A DNA stretch of 64,000 nt from Micromonospora luteifusca (GCF_016907275.1 NZ_JAFBBP010000001.1:1783501-1847500); one strand, 5' to 3'; counted from the first letter of the stretch, positions 17,533-26,339 are shown. Translations and numbers: made by a program. The notes: generated from the letters alone by a model not told the origin.

Positions 17533-20049
17533 TCACGCCGCCGCGGCGGCCACCGCCGTCCGGGCCACCAGCGCGCGGCGCAGGTCGTCGTCGGCGTCGG
17601 TGACCACCCGACGCAGACCGGGGGTCAGGTCGTCGCCGGCCAGCAGCGCCGCGGCCGCCTCCCGGGTCGGCTGCGCCACGGCGTAGTGGGGAAACGCCAG
17701 CTTCGCGACCCGGTCGGCCGTCCACGGGGTACGCCGACGCGAGGCGGCCGGCATCTCCGCGAAGTACCGCTCGACGTAAGCGGCGGTCAGCTCGGCCTGC
17801 TCGGGCTGCCAGAACCCCTCGGCGGTCGCCTCCAACAGTCGGTTGGACAACCCGGTGTCCCGCACGATGATCTCCCAGGCCGCCTGCTTCGCGGACGGGT
17901 CGGGCAGGGCGGCCCGGCAGAGGGCGGCCCGTTCCGCGCCCGTGGAGCTGTTGTCGGCGGCCGCCTCGATGGCGATCTCCGCCTCGCCGGCGGCGCCCAG
18001 CACCACCAGCCGGCGCAGCACCGCCCAGCGCAGCTCCGCGTCGACCTTCAGCCCGGCCGGCACGTCCCGGCCGGCGAGCCAGCCGACGAGCAGATCCGCG
18101 TCGGTGGTCGCGGCGATCCAGCCCCGAGCGGCAGCCAGCTGCAGCGACTCGCCCGCCGGCGCACCATCGAGCAGCTGCTGGCATGCGCCGGCGACCCGGG
18201 CCAGCGCCGCGGACCGGGTCAGCGGGTCGAGGTAGCGGTCCACCAACGACCGGCTGAGCGTGAGCACGTCCTCGGCGATGATCACCTCGGTCTCGGTGGG
18301 CAGGGCGGCGACGATCAGATCGACCAGGGCGGCCACCGGCCGCTCCCCGTCGGTCGCCGCATCCAACGCCTCGCCCCAGAGGAGCGCCCGGGTGAGAGGG
18401 TCGGCCAGGCTGGGCAACATCAGCGGAACGGCATCCGCCGACGCCCGGTCGAGGCGCACCTTGGCGAAGGTGAGGTCACCGTCGTTGAGCAGCAACAGCC
18501 GGGCCGCCGGCGCACCGGTCAGCGCACCGAGCACCGTCCGGCCACCATCGGCGGCCGGGTCGACATCCACCTCGTCGCGCCGCACGGTGCCGTCCGCCGA
18601 GTAGCGGCCCACGCCGATCCGGTGTGGGCGCAGCACCGGGTGCGACTCCGGCGCGGTCTGCACCACGGCCACCTCGGTGTAGCGGCCGTCGGCGTCGACG
18701 GCGACCTCGGCGCGCAGCGTGTTGACCTGCGGCCGGCGCAACCACACCTCGGCCCAACCGGAGAGGTCCCGGCCGCTGGCGGTGGAGAGGCTGGCCAGCA
18801 GGTCGGCGAGGGTGGCGTTGCCGAAGCGGTGCGCGGCGAAGTGCGCGTTGAGGCCGGCGAGGAACGCCTCGTCACCGAGCCACGCGACCAACTGCCGCAG
18901 CACGCTGGCGCCCTTGGCGTACGAGATGCCGTCGAAGTTGAGCAGGCCCTCGTCGGCGTCGGCCACCTCCTGCGGGGCGACCGGGTGGGTGGAGGGGCGC
19001 TGGTCGGCCGCGTACCCCCAGGCCTTGCGGCGCAGGGCGAAGGTCGTCCAGGCCTGCTCGAAGCGGGTCGCCTCGGCGATGACCCGGTGGCCCAGGTACT
19101 CCGCGAAGGACTCGTTCAACCACAGGTCGTCCCACCAACGCATGGTGACCAGGTCACCGAACCACATGTGCGCCATCTCGTGGGCGATGGTGGTGGCCCG
19201 CAGCTCGCGCTGACTGTTTGTGACGGCCGAGCTGAACACATAGTCGTCGCGGAAGGTGACGATGCCAGGGTTCTCCATCGCGCCGGCGTTGAACTCGGGC
19301 ACGAACGCCTGGTCGTACTTGCCGAACGGGTAGCGCTCGGTGAAAAGCTGGTGGAACCGGTCCAGGCACTGCCGGGTGATGGTGAAGATCTCCTCGGCGT
19401 CGGCGTCCAGGTGCTCCGCGAGCGAACGGCGACAGTAGATGCCCAGCGGCACACCATCATGCTCGGCCCGCCGGACGTGGTACGGCCCGGCGATCAGCGA
19501 GAAGAAGTACGTGGCCAGCGGCGCGCTCGGGGCGAACTCCCAGCGGCCCGGAGTCGGCCTGGCGCTCACCTCGGCGTTGCCGGAGACCGTCCATTCCGGC
19601 GGCGCGGTGACCGAGAGGACGAACGGAGCCTTGAGGTCAGGCTGGTCGAACGCGGCGAAGATGCGCTGCGCATTGTCGAGGAAGCTCATCGCGTAGAGGT
19701 AGGTCTCGCCGTCGGCCGGGTCGACGAAGCGGTGCATCCCCTCCCCCGCGTTCGAGTACGCCATCTCGGCCTCGACGATCAGCGTGTTATCTGCCTCCAG
19801 CTCGCTCAGCGGCAGCCGGTTGTCGGTCAACAGGTCGGGATCGAGGTCGCGGCCGTTGAGGCGTACCGCCAGCAGTTTCGCGGGCTTGACCTCGGCGAAC
19901 GTCGCGGCGCCGGAGGTCGCCCGGAACCGGATCGCGACGCGGGAGCGGAACAGCTCCGCGCCGCCGGTCAGGTCGAGGTCCACCTGATAGGACTCGACAG
20001 TAATCGCCGCGCCACGCGCGGTCGCCTCTACACGGGTCAGGCTCGGCAT
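17533..20049 (-). CDS. pepN: Aminopeptidase N (M1 family zinc metallopeptidase)
   Basis: The 838-residue enzyme has the M1 exopeptidase motif GAMENPG near residue 256, the zinc motif HEMAHMWFGDLV near residue 288 and the downstream WLNESFAEY glutamate ligand. The C-terminal ERAP1-like helical domain completes the family architecture. It is cytosolic, with no signal peptide, and releases N-terminal residues in peptide turnover. I chose ATG 20049 (MPSLTRVEATARG), the canonical actinobacterial PepN start; the longer frame upstream overlaps the divergent DUF397 gene. Confidence 0.95.
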   Translation of the reverse strand: MPSLTRVEATARGAAITVESYQVDLDLTGGAELFRSRVAIRFRATSGAATFAEVKPAKLLAVRLNGRDLDPDLLTDNRLPLSELEADNTLIVEAEMAYSNAGEGMHRFVDPADGETYLYAMSFLDNAQRIFAAFDQPDLKAPFVLSVTAPPEWTVSGNAEVSARPTPGRWEFAPSAPLATYFFSLIAGPYHVRRAEHDGVPLGIYCRRSLAEHLDADAEEIFTITRQCLDRFHQLFTERYPFGKYDQAFVPEFNAGAMENPGIVTFRDDYVFSSAVTNSQRELRATTIAHEMAHMWFGDLVTMRWWDDLWLNESFAEYLGHRVIAEATRFEQAWTTFALRRKAWGYAADQRPSTHPVAPQEVADADEGLLNFDGISYAKGASVLRQLVAWLGDEAFLAGLNAHFAAHRFGNATLADLLASLSTASGRDLSGWAEVWLRRPQVNTLRAEVAVDADGRYTEVAVVQTAPESHPVLRPHRIGVGRYSADGTVRRDEVDVDPAADGGRTVLGALTGAPAARLLLLNDGDLTFAKVRLDRASADAVPLMLPSLADPLTRALLWGEALDAATDGERPVAALVDLIVAALPTETEVIIAEDVLTLSRSLVDRYLDPLTRSAALARVAGACQQLLDGAPAGESLQLAAARGWIAATTDADLLVGWLAGRDVPAGLKVDAELRWAVLRRLVVLGAAGEAEIAIEAAADNSSTGAERAALCRAALPDPSAKQAAWEIIVRDTGLSNRLLEATAEGFWQPEQAELTAAYVERYFAEMPAASRRRTPWTADRVAKLAFPHYAVAQPTREAAAALLAGDDLTPGLRRVVTDADDDLRRALVARTAVAAAAA

Positions 20050-20118
20050 CCGCTTATCCTGCCCGATGGGGATCGGCACTCGGTCACCACACGACCCTCG
20101 GCACTGGAGGAAAGAACC

Positions 20119-20337
20119 ATGGCGCAGCACCCCAAGGGCGACTTCGACCTCTCTCGAGCGGTCTGGCAGCGGGCCGAGGGGGACACCTCCGACAGCGCCG
20201 TTGAGGTCGCCTTCGTCGACGACCTGATCGGGATGCGCAACTCCGCCGAACCCGAAGGACCGGTGCTGGTCTTCACCCAGGCCGAGTGGGACGCGTTCGT
20301 TGCCGGCGCCCAGGACGGGGAGTTTGACCTGGACTGA
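20119..20337 (+). CDS. DUF397 domain-containing protein (orphan)
   Basis: The 72-residue acidic protein has a strong GGAGGAAAG ribosome binding site and the DUF397 core: VEVAFVDDLIGMRNS...GPVLVFTQAEWDAFVAGAQDGEFD. In streptomycetes such proteins usually sit beside an XRE-type regulator (WhiJ/BldB-like systems, some acting as antitoxin-like partners). No HTH gene is adjacent here. The Cys that often precedes VEVA in the family is replaced (SDSAVEVAF). It is divergent from pepN with a 69-base gap. Confidence 0.88.
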   Translation: MAQHPKGDFDLSRAVWQRAEGDTSDSAVEVAFVDDLIGMRNSAEPEGPVLVFTQAEWDAFVAGAQDGEFDLD

Positions 20338-20475
20338 CCGCCCTCGGCACCTCGTCGCTGTTGGCGTGCCGTGCCGGTGCCGGTAACCCGGACACCGGCG
20401 CGGCGACGCGAGCGGAGACCTGCTCCGGGTGTCAGGGTTCGCCGAGTTTGGCCACGCGTGCCGCCTCGCCAACGG

Positions 20476-20877
20476 TCACCCGTCGCCCGGGCCGTCGCCA
20501 TCGCCCCAGCCGAGGCCGCCGGGACCGGGGGCGTGGTGGAAGCCGGGGTGATCGGCCACGTCGACGCAGCGCTCCCCGTCCGGGCCGACTGCCCCGCAGA
20601 ACAGCCGCTCGGCCCGGTGCCAGGCGTCGGCCGGCGACAGCGCCGCCGCACCGAGGGCCACCTCCGGACGGAGCAGGCTCAACGCCTCCGCGTACGCCAC
20701 GGCAACCTCGCGGGCATCGGCCGCGCCGGGCGCGGTGAAGCCCAGATGCACGGTGAAGAACCGGTGCGGCCGCGTGGGCCGCCGGGGCGGCCCGAGCAGT
20801 GCCCGCCCGTCGCGACCCAAGCCCAGCGCCTCGACCGCGCGCCGCTGCCGCCAGTGTGGCGACCTGTTGTCCCGCAT
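20476..20877 (-). CDS. Hypothetical protein upstream of the P450 locus
   Basis: ATG 20877 has an excellent GGGGAGGAAGC ribosome binding site, giving 133 residues: MRDNRSPHWRQRRAVEALGL at the N-terminus, then a region with Ala-rich helices (AREVAVAYAEALSLLRPE) and a Gly/Pro/His-rich tail. I recognise no family. The frame runs on upstream for almost 2.5 kb across the P450 and glycosyltransferase genes, but only this 3' part has a start and a coding pattern. It is divergent from the P450 gene across a 198-base gap. Confidence 0.6.
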   Translation of the reverse strand: MRDNRSPHWRQRRAVEALGLGRDGRALLGPPRRPTRPHRFFTVHLGFTAPGAADAREVAVAYAEALSLLRPEVALGAAALSPADAWHRAERLFCGAVGPDGERCVDVADHPGFHHAPGPGGLGWGDGDGPGDG

Positions 20878-21075
20878 GCTTCCTCCCCGTGGTCGTGGCC
20901 GTCGGCCCACCAGCAGCAAACCAGGTTTCGCCGCCCCTGGGAGGGGCCAGCCGGCGCGGGGATTCAGCGGCGACGACGGGGGTAAACGCACGGCGAGCCG
21001 TCGCTGGCGTCGAGCAGGCCGGCGGCGGAGAGCAGGCCGTCGGCGACCGTCAGCACCTGCGCGGGAGGAGACCCG

Positions 21076-22323
21076 ATGGCGAGCATGCCGGCCGACCGCA
21101 GCCCGGACAGCACCCTCGCGCTGCTCCGCTCCGGCTACCGGTTCATCGGCGAACGCTGCGAGCGGTACGGCAGCGACATCTTCCGGACCCGGATCCTGCT
21201 CGCCCCGGCCATCTGCCTGCGCGGCCGGCCGGCAGCGGAGCTGTTCTACGACAACGAGCGCTTCGAACGGGCGAACGCGATGCCGCTGCGGGTGCAGCGG
21301 ACCCTCACCGGACGGGGCGGCGTGCAGGGGTTGGACGGGCCGGAGCACCGGGACCGCAAGGCCATGTTCATGTCGATCATGACACCGACCGCCATCCGGC
21401 GGCTCGGCGAACTCTTCGACGACGAGTGGCAGACCCGGATCCCCGCCTGGGAGGGCGCTGGGCCAGTGCTGCTCTACGACGAGCTGGGCCGGCTGCTGAC
21501 CCGGGTGGTCTGCGCCTGGGCCGGGGTGCCCCTGCCCGCGTCGCAGGTCGAGCGGCGCGCCGTCGAGCTGCACGCCATGATCGAAGCTCCGGCGGTGGTC
21601 GGCCCCCGACACTGGCGGGGGTGGCTCGCCCGGCACCGCGCCGAACGGTGGCTCGCCGCCCTCATCGAGCGGACCCGGGCCGGCTTCTCGCCGGCACCGA
21701 CCGGCAGCGCCCTGGCGGTGATCGCCGAACACCGCGACAGGCGGGGCAAGCTCCTCCCCCGGCGGATCGCGGCGGTGGAGCTGCTCAACGTGCTGCGCCC
21801 GGTGGTCGCCGTGGACCAGTACCTCGTCTTCGCCGCGCTCGCCCTGCACGACCATCCGGCCTGGCGGGAGCGGGTCCGCGACGACGACGAAACCGCCGAG
21901 CAATTCGTCCAGGAAGTACGTCGCTACTACCCCTTCTTCCCGATGGCGGCGGCCCGGGTCCGACACCCCTTCGACTGGCAGGGCCACCACTTTCCCCGCG
22001 GCCGACGCGTGCTGCTCGACCTCTACGGCACCAACCACCACCCGTCGCTCTGGCCACAACCGGAGCTCTTCCGTCCGGACCGGTTCACCGGCCGTCGGGT
22101 AGACCCGTTCGAGCTGATCCCGCAGGGCGGCGGTGACCACTGGGCCGGGCACCGCTGCGCGGGCGAGTGGATCACCATCGACCTGATGAAGCGGGCGGTC
22201 GCCAACCTGACCACCGCCATGCGCTACGACATCCCGGCCCAGAACCTGGCCCTGGACCTGCACCGGATGCCCGCGCTGCCACCCATCGGCCTGACCCTCA
22301 CCAACATCCGCGGCACCGCCTGA
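21076..22323 (+). CDS. Cytochrome P450, CYP152-type fatty-acid peroxygenase
   Basis: The 415-residue P450 has heme-ligand Cys361 in GGGDHWAGHRCAGEW. The usual I-helix acid-alcohol pair is replaced by Arg241-Pro242 (LNVLRPVVAVDQYLVF), the hallmark of CYP152 peroxygenases (P450SPalpha/BSbeta/OleT). These use hydrogen peroxide directly and the fatty-acid carboxylate as general acid-base, giving alpha/beta-hydroxylation or decarboxylation. The C-terminal RRYYPFFPMAAARVR and LLDLYGTNHHPSLW segments also fit. ATG 21076 follows GGAGGAGAC. The next gene is a glycosyltransferase 36 bases downstream, so the two form an operon. Confidence 0.9.
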   Translation: MASMPADRSPDSTLALLRSGYRFIGERCERYGSDIFRTRILLAPAICLRGRPAAELFYDNERFERANAMPLRVQRTLTGRGGVQGLDGPEHRDRKAMFMSIMTPTAIRRLGELFDDEWQTRIPAWEGAGPVLLYDELGRLLTRVVCAWAGVPLPASQVERRAVELHAMIEAPAVVGPRHWRGWLARHRAERWLAALIERTRAGFSPAPTGSALAVIAEHRDRRGKLLPRRIAAVELLNVLRPVVAVDQYLVFAALALHDHPAWRERVRDDDETAEQFVQEVRRYYPFFPMAAARVRHPFDWQGHHFPRGRRVLLDLYGTNHHPSLWPQPELFRPDRFTGRRVDPFELIPQGGGDHWAGHRCAGEWITIDLMKRAVANLTTAMRYDIPAQNLALDLHRMPALPPIGLTLTNIRGTA

Positions 22324-22359
22324 CACCACCCCGACCGTTGTCCTGCCCAGGAGGCGCCG

Positions 22360-23409
22360 ATGCCCTCGGTCAACCCCACCGATGACGCACCCTGCGCCGC
22401 GCGTCGGTGGGACGGCAGGCACGGTGCCAGCACACTGCCGGCCCGCCTGCCGATGACGTACGTGCTGCCGCTGCGCTGGCACAACGACACCGGCCTGGCC
22501 GAACTGACCGGCTACCTGCGCTGGCTGGCGGGGCGAGTCGACGTACTCGTGGTCGACGGCTCGGCACCGGACCTCTTCGCGCGGCACGCGCAAGCCTGGC
22601 GAGGGCTGGTCCGGCACCTTCCACCCGATCGCACCGATCGCGGGCTCAACGGCAAGGTGATCGGGGTGTGCACCGGCGTCCGCGCGGCCGAACACGAACA
22701 CGTGGTGATCGCCGATGACGACGTCCGGTACGACGATGCGGGGCTGACCGCTGTGCACCGCCTGCTCGGCCGGGCCGATCTGGTACGACCACAGAACTAC
22801 TTCGACCCCCTGCCCTGGCATGCCTGGTGGGACACCGGCCGGACGCTGCTCAACCGGGCGCTCGGCGCGGACTACCCGGGCACCCTGGCCGTGCGCCGCA
22901 GCACCTTCCTCGCCATGGGCGAGTACGACCCGGACGTGCTCTTCGAGAACCTGGAGCTGATTCGGACCATCCGTGCACACGACGGCACCGAGGCCGCCCC
23001 GGCCTGGCTGTACGTACGCCGGCTGCCGCCGGACGCCACCCACTTCCGCGGCCAACGTGTCCGCCAGGCGTACGACGATCTGGCCCAGCCCGCCCGCCTG
23101 GTGACCGCGCTCGCGGTCCTGCCGGCGCTGGCCGCGGCGGTCGCGGCCCGCCGGCCCGCGCTGCTGCTCGGCGCGGCGGCCGGCACCGTCGCCCTCGCCG
23201 AGCTGGGCCGCCGCCGGGCGGGCGGCACCAGGGTCTTCCCGCCGGCAACGGCGCTGGCGGCCCCGGTCTGGCTGCTGGAGCGCGGCGTGTGCGGCTGGCT
23301 CGCGGTCGCCCAGCGGTTCCTGTTCGGCGGTGTCCGCTACGGCGAAACCCGAATCCGCCGAGCCGCCCACCCGACCCACACCCTGCAGCGTCGCCCCCGC
23401 CCCCATTAA
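22360..23409 (+). CDS. Family 2 glycosyltransferase with C-terminal membrane segments
   Basis: The 349-residue protein shows a GT-A fold pattern: TYVLPLRWHND, DVLVVDGSAPD, GLNGKVIGVCTGVRAA, the metal-binding VIADDDVRYDD, then LFENLELIRTIRAH in the acceptor part. Hydrophobic segments at about residues 245-285 and 300-325 anchor it in the membrane. The ribosome binding site CAGGAGG precedes ATG 22360. It lies immediately downstream of the CYP152 gene, so a lipid or hydroxy-fatty-acid acceptor is an attractive but unproven idea. The sugar donor is unknown. Confidence 0.82.
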   Translation: MPSVNPTDDAPCAARRWDGRHGASTLPARLPMTYVLPLRWHNDTGLAELTGYLRWLAGRVDVLVVDGSAPDLFARHAQAWRGLVRHLPPDRTDRGLNGKVIGVCTGVRAAEHEHVVIADDDVRYDDAGLTAVHRLLGRADLVRPQNYFDPLPWHAWWDTGRTLLNRALGADYPGTLAVRRSTFLAMGEYDPDVLFENLELIRTIRAHDGTEAAPAWLYVRRLPPDATHFRGQRVRQAYDDLAQPARLVTALAVLPALAAAVAARRPALLLGAAAGTVALAELGRRRAGGTRVFPPATALAAPVWLLERGVCGWLAVAQRFLFGGVRYGETRIRRAAHPTHTLQRRPRPH

Positions 23410-23490
23410 CCCCACCCCGCGCCCCCGCCCCTCCCTCCCCGCCTCTCCCTCCCCCGCCCTTCACCCCTTCACCTCCGCTCCCGCTCCCGC
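23401..23490. repeat. C/T-rich homopyrimidine-like tract
   Basis: After the glycosyltransferase stop, about 80 bases of the plus strand are almost only C and T (with few G/A interruptions), including CCCTCCCTCCCCG-like mirror units and CGCTCC repeats. Such tracts can form triplex structures or stall polymerase. It leads directly into the terminator hairpin. Confidence 0.6.
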
Positions 23491-23534
23491 TCGCGACAGC
23501 TCGCGGTCACCGTGGTGGCCGCGAGCTGTCGCGA
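23491..23534. terminator. Strong bidirectional hairpin terminator
   Basis: Arms 23491-23506 and 23519-23534 (TCGCGACAGCTCGCGG and its complement) form a perfect 16-bp stem with a 12-base loop. It lies between the convergent glycosyltransferase and DUF3618 genes. Confidence 0.85.
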
Positions 23535-23555
23535 TTGCGGTGGTGCGGGGTGGGG

Positions 23556-24206
23556 TCAGGGGCTGACCTGCTGCCGGGCCTGCTGCGCCTGGTCCTTGAC
23601 GTCGTGCGCGGCCGACCTCGTGTCGTCCTTGACCGCGTGCACGGCGTCCTGAGCTGTGGACTTCACCGACTCGGCAGCGTGCTGGGCCGGCTCGCGCAGT
23701 TCCTCCTTGAGTTCGCTGGCGACCGCGCCCAGCTTCTCCGTCACCGCCCCGCTGTGCTCGCTGGCCTTGGCCTTCACCTGGGTCGCGACCTCCTGCTCAC
23801 GGCGGGAGGCCGGGATCAGCGACGAGGCCAGCCAGCCGACCCCGAACGCGATCAGACCGGCGGCGAGAGGGTTGCCCTGGGACTTCTGCCGGATCACCCG
23901 CGGCGCGCTGTGCGCGGCGTCGCTGACGGTGGTCGCCGCCGAGTGCGCGGCGTCGCTGACGCCGGAGGCCGCCGACGAGGCGCGGTCACCCACCGAGTGG
24001 GCGGCCTGGCCGGTGCCGTGGCCGAGGTCAGACGCGGTTCCCATGACCTTGTCCCTCACATTCTGCAGAGCGGAACGGGCCCGCTGCTTGCGGTCGTCGA
24101 CGATGCGGCTGGGGCTGACCTTGTACGCCAACGCGTCCACATCGGAGCTGAGACTGTTTCGGGTGGCTTCGATCTCCCGGCGGATCTGATCGGGATCGGT
24201 GCTCAT
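23556..24206 (-). CDS. DUF3618 domain-containing membrane protein
   Basis: The 216-residue protein begins with the DUF3618 signature DQIRREIEATRNSLSSDVDAL, then has repeated SDAAHSA segments, a single hydrophobic segment (NPLAAGLIAFGVGWLASSLI, about residues 110-130), and a long Lys/Glu/Ala-rich amphipathic C-terminus resembling LEA or apolipoprotein-like helices (AESVKSTAQDAVHAVKDD). ATG 24206 overlaps the upstream gene stop (ATGA). It is part of a three-gene minus-strand envelope cluster. Stress-related membrane association is an inference from composition. Confidence 0.85.
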   Translation of the reverse strand: MSTDPDQIRREIEATRNSLSSDVDALAYKVSPSRIVDDRKQRARSALQNVRDKVMGTASDLGHGTGQAAHSVGDRASSAASGVSDAAHSAATTVSDAAHSAPRVIRQKSQGNPLAAGLIAFGVGWLASSLIPASRREQEVATQVKAKASEHSGAVTEKLGAVASELKEELREPAQHAAESVKSTAQDAVHAVKDDTRSAAHDVKDQAQQARQQVSP

Positions 24207-24670
24207 CGGGTGACTCCCTCCGGGTGCGGCTTGAGCGCGTCGGGGATCCGCTGCACGCTGTCGTTGGTCTGCTTGAGCCCGCGTACGTGCTGGGCGTTCT
24301 TCTTGGCCATGGAGTAGAGGACCGCAGCGACCACGGCCCAGATCACGGCCACGATCAGCGCGGCCAGGCCGGAGTCCATGACGTTGTCCATGAACTGCCA
24401 CACGGCGATGGACACGAAGAGCGCCACCATGTAGCCGCCGAAGCCGGCGCCGCCGAACAGCCCGGCGGCCTTGCCTGCCTTCTTGCCCTCCTGGCGGATC
24501 TCGGCCTTGGCCAGCTCGACCTCCTGACGCATCAGCGTCGACAGGTCGGTGGTGACCTGACGCATCAGGTCACCCAGCGAGTTGCTCTTCACCTCCGCCG
24601 CGGTGTGCGGGGCACCCGCGTCGGGGTGGTATCCGGAGTCCAGCCCGGACCCCTGCGTCGGCATGGTCAT
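24203..24670 (-). CDS. Phage-holin-like actinobacterial membrane protein (Holin-X family)
   Basis: The 155-residue protein has an N-terminal amphipathic helix (LGDLMRQVTTDLSTLMRQEVELAKAEIRQEGK), then two transmembrane helices (about 72-95 and 100-122), matching the actinobacterial 'putative holin superfamily III' proteins. Despite the name these are chromosomal envelope proteins, not phage lysis genes. A GGGAGGCGAC ribosome binding site precedes ATG 24670. It is translationally coupled to the DUF3618 gene downstream, and this pairing recurs widely in actinobacteria. Confidence 0.87.
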   Translation of the reverse strand: MTMPTQGSGLDSGYHPDAGAPHTAAEVKSNSLGDLMRQVTTDLSTLMRQEVELAKAEIRQEGKKAGKAAGLFGGAGFGGYMVALFVSIAVWQFMDNVMDSGLAALIVAVIWAVVAAVLYSMAKKNAQHVRGLKQTNDSVQRIPDALKPHPEGVTR

Positions 24671-24701
24671 GCCGTCGCCTCCCTTCGGATGACTCGGCGG
24701 C

Positions 24702-25553
24702 TCACGGGCGGGGGCTGCCGCTGGACGGCACGCCCGGCAGCGGGTCGGTCTGGGTCACCGGCGGCAGCGGCTGACCGGTGCCGGAGTGCTCCGGGTAGTC
24801 GCCCCGGTTGGGCTCGGCATAACCACCGGACGCCTGGTCGGCGTAGCCACCGGACGCCTGGTCGGCGTAGCCACCGGACGTCGGCGGGGTGTGCGTGCCG
24901 GGGGTCGGGTCGAGGTAGCCGCCCGGCGGGACGGCGTCGGGCACCGCCCGGGGCGCTGGCGTCGGCGGCGGCGTCGGGATCACGGCGGTCTGCTCCGGGT
25001 CGTACGCCCCAGCGCCCCGGTAGGTGGAGGATCCGTTGCCGGAGTCGTCGCCAGCGGCCGAGATGCCGCGGGTCAGCCGGCCGGCCAGCACGCCGAGGAC
25101 CGCCGCGCCGACCAGGAATGTGCCGGGGTTGCGCCGCGCGTAGTCACGTACCTCGGTGAGCAGGTCGCCGGGCTCGCGCTCCTCGAGCCAGCCGGCGACG
25201 CCGTGCACCCGGTCGGCGGCCTGGCGGGCCAGCTCGCTCACCGGACCGGCCTGGCCACCCTGCTCGGCCATCGAGCGCATCTCGTCGGCCAGCGAACGCA
25301 GCCCGCCAGCGGCCCGCCGCTGCTGCTCACCGGTCTGGCTGGCGAGCTGGGTGCGGGCCTCGCCGTAGAGGTTGCGGGCCTGCCGGGCCGCCTCGCGGCC
25401 GACCTCAGTGCCCTGCTCCTTGGCCGTCTGGGCGACCGCCCCGCCAGCCTGCGCGGCTTCGGAACCGACGTGTCGCGCCTGGTCGCGGACGCCACCACCG
25501 TTGGTCGACTCCTGCCCGTACGTGGAAGACGTGGGTGAAAGATCGTAAGACAT
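24702..25553 (-). CDS. Helical membrane protein with Pro/Gly/Tyr-rich repeat tail
   Basis: ATG 25553 (with GAAGGGAAATC upstream) gives 283 residues. The N-terminal 120 residues are amphipathic and Ala/Arg/Gln-rich (REAARQARNLYGEARTQLASQ). A hydrophobic segment follows (NPGTFLVGAAVLGVLAGRLT, about 145-165), then a disordered C-terminus with consecutive SGGYADQA, SGGYADQA, SGGYAEPN repeats. It opens the operon with the holin-like and DUF3618 genes. No named function; related proteins are called nutrient-deprivation or stress proteins by similarity only. Confidence 0.8.
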   Translation of the reverse strand: MSYDLSPTSSTYGQESTNGGGVRDQARHVGSEAAQAGGAVAQTAKEQGTEVGREAARQARNLYGEARTQLASQTGEQQRRAAGGLRSLADEMRSMAEQGGQAGPVSELARQAADRVHGVAGWLEEREPGDLLTEVRDYARRNPGTFLVGAAVLGVLAGRLTRGISAAGDDSGNGSSTYRGAGAYDPEQTAVIPTPPPTPAPRAVPDAVPPGGYLDPTPGTHTPPTSGGYADQASGGYADQASGGYAEPNRGDYPEHSGTGQPLPPVTQTDPLPGVPSSGSPRP

Positions 25554-25784
25554 GATTTCCCTTCCGCTCAGAAAGTCGTCGCGGTTGTGCTGGGGGATGC
25601 GGTCGGCGTTGCCGCGGCCGCTGACCAAATCCCTACCCTGGGTTTCGGCTTCCATACCTCTTCGTGCATTTCTCTGCGCGGCAGGCCGGATCGACTTCAA
25701 AATGGAGGATCGTCGGGCTGCGTCACGTCGCCGCTGCGGACAGTGAGGTTCGCGAGGGCTGGCAGATCCACGGAGGGGGCAGCG

Positions 25785-26276
25785 ATGGCACGAGACGCGC
25801 GAGGTGGCCGACCGACCGGCCATCGTCCCCGGGTCCAGTCGGCCGCGTTGGCCGTGGCCGGGGTGTTTCTGCTGATCGGCGTCCTCGGCTTCATACCCGG
25901 CATCACCACCGACTACGGCAAGCTGAGGTTCGCCGGGCACCACTCGGACGCTCTGCTGCTCGGGCTCTTCCAGGTGTCGATCCTGCACAACGCGGTGCAC
26001 CTGCTGTTCGGGCTGGTCGGTCTGGTGCTGGCCCGCAGTGTCGGGGGCGCCCGGCTCTTCCTGGCCGGCGGCGGTGCGGCCTACCTCGCGCTCTGGCTGT
26101 ACGGCCTGGCGATCGAGGCCGTCGACCCGGAGGCCGGGGCGAACATCCTGCCGCTCAACGACGCCGACAACTGGCTGCACCTCGCGCTCGGCTTCGGGAT
26201 GCTCGCGCTCGGGCTGTTGCTGTCGAACCAGGCGGGCACCGGCGGACGCCTGGACAACCCCGCCGCTCGACACTGA
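25785..26276 (+). CDS. DUF4383 domain-containing membrane protein
   Basis: The 163-residue protein has four predicted transmembrane helices (AALAVAGVFLLIGVLGFIPG; HNAVHLLFGLVGLVLAR; FLAGGGAAYLALWLYGL; WLHLALGFGMLALGLLL), with the family motifs GFIPGITT and LHNAVHLLFG. DUF4383 proteins are common actinobacterial membrane proteins of unknown role. The ATG follows GGAGGGGGC. It is divergent from the envelope cluster across 231 bases, with the DUF6766 gene 63 bases downstream in the same direction. Confidence 0.9.
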   Translation: MARDARGGRPTGHRPRVQSAALAVAGVFLLIGVLGFIPGITTDYGKLRFAGHHSDALLLGLFQVSILHNAVHLLFGLVGLVLARSVGGARLFLAGGGAAYLALWLYGLAIEAVDPEAGANILPLNDADNWLHLALGFGMLALGLLLSNQAGTGGRLDNPAARH

Positions 26277-26339
26277 CCTGGCGCTACGGGTTTCGCCGTC
26301 GCGCCCGTAGGGGTAACCGATCAGCGAAGGAGGTGCGAC

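Noticed and set aside
20476..23415. 979-codon minus-strand ORF across the P450 and glycosyltransferase genes
   Set aside because: It is the mirror of two convincing plus-strand genes. Only its last 134 codons have an independent start with a Shine-Dalgarno and were kept as a separate small gene.
24203..24670. Prophage lysis gene
   Set aside because: The holin-like family is chromosomal in actinobacteria. No endolysin, structural phage gene, integrase or att site is close by.
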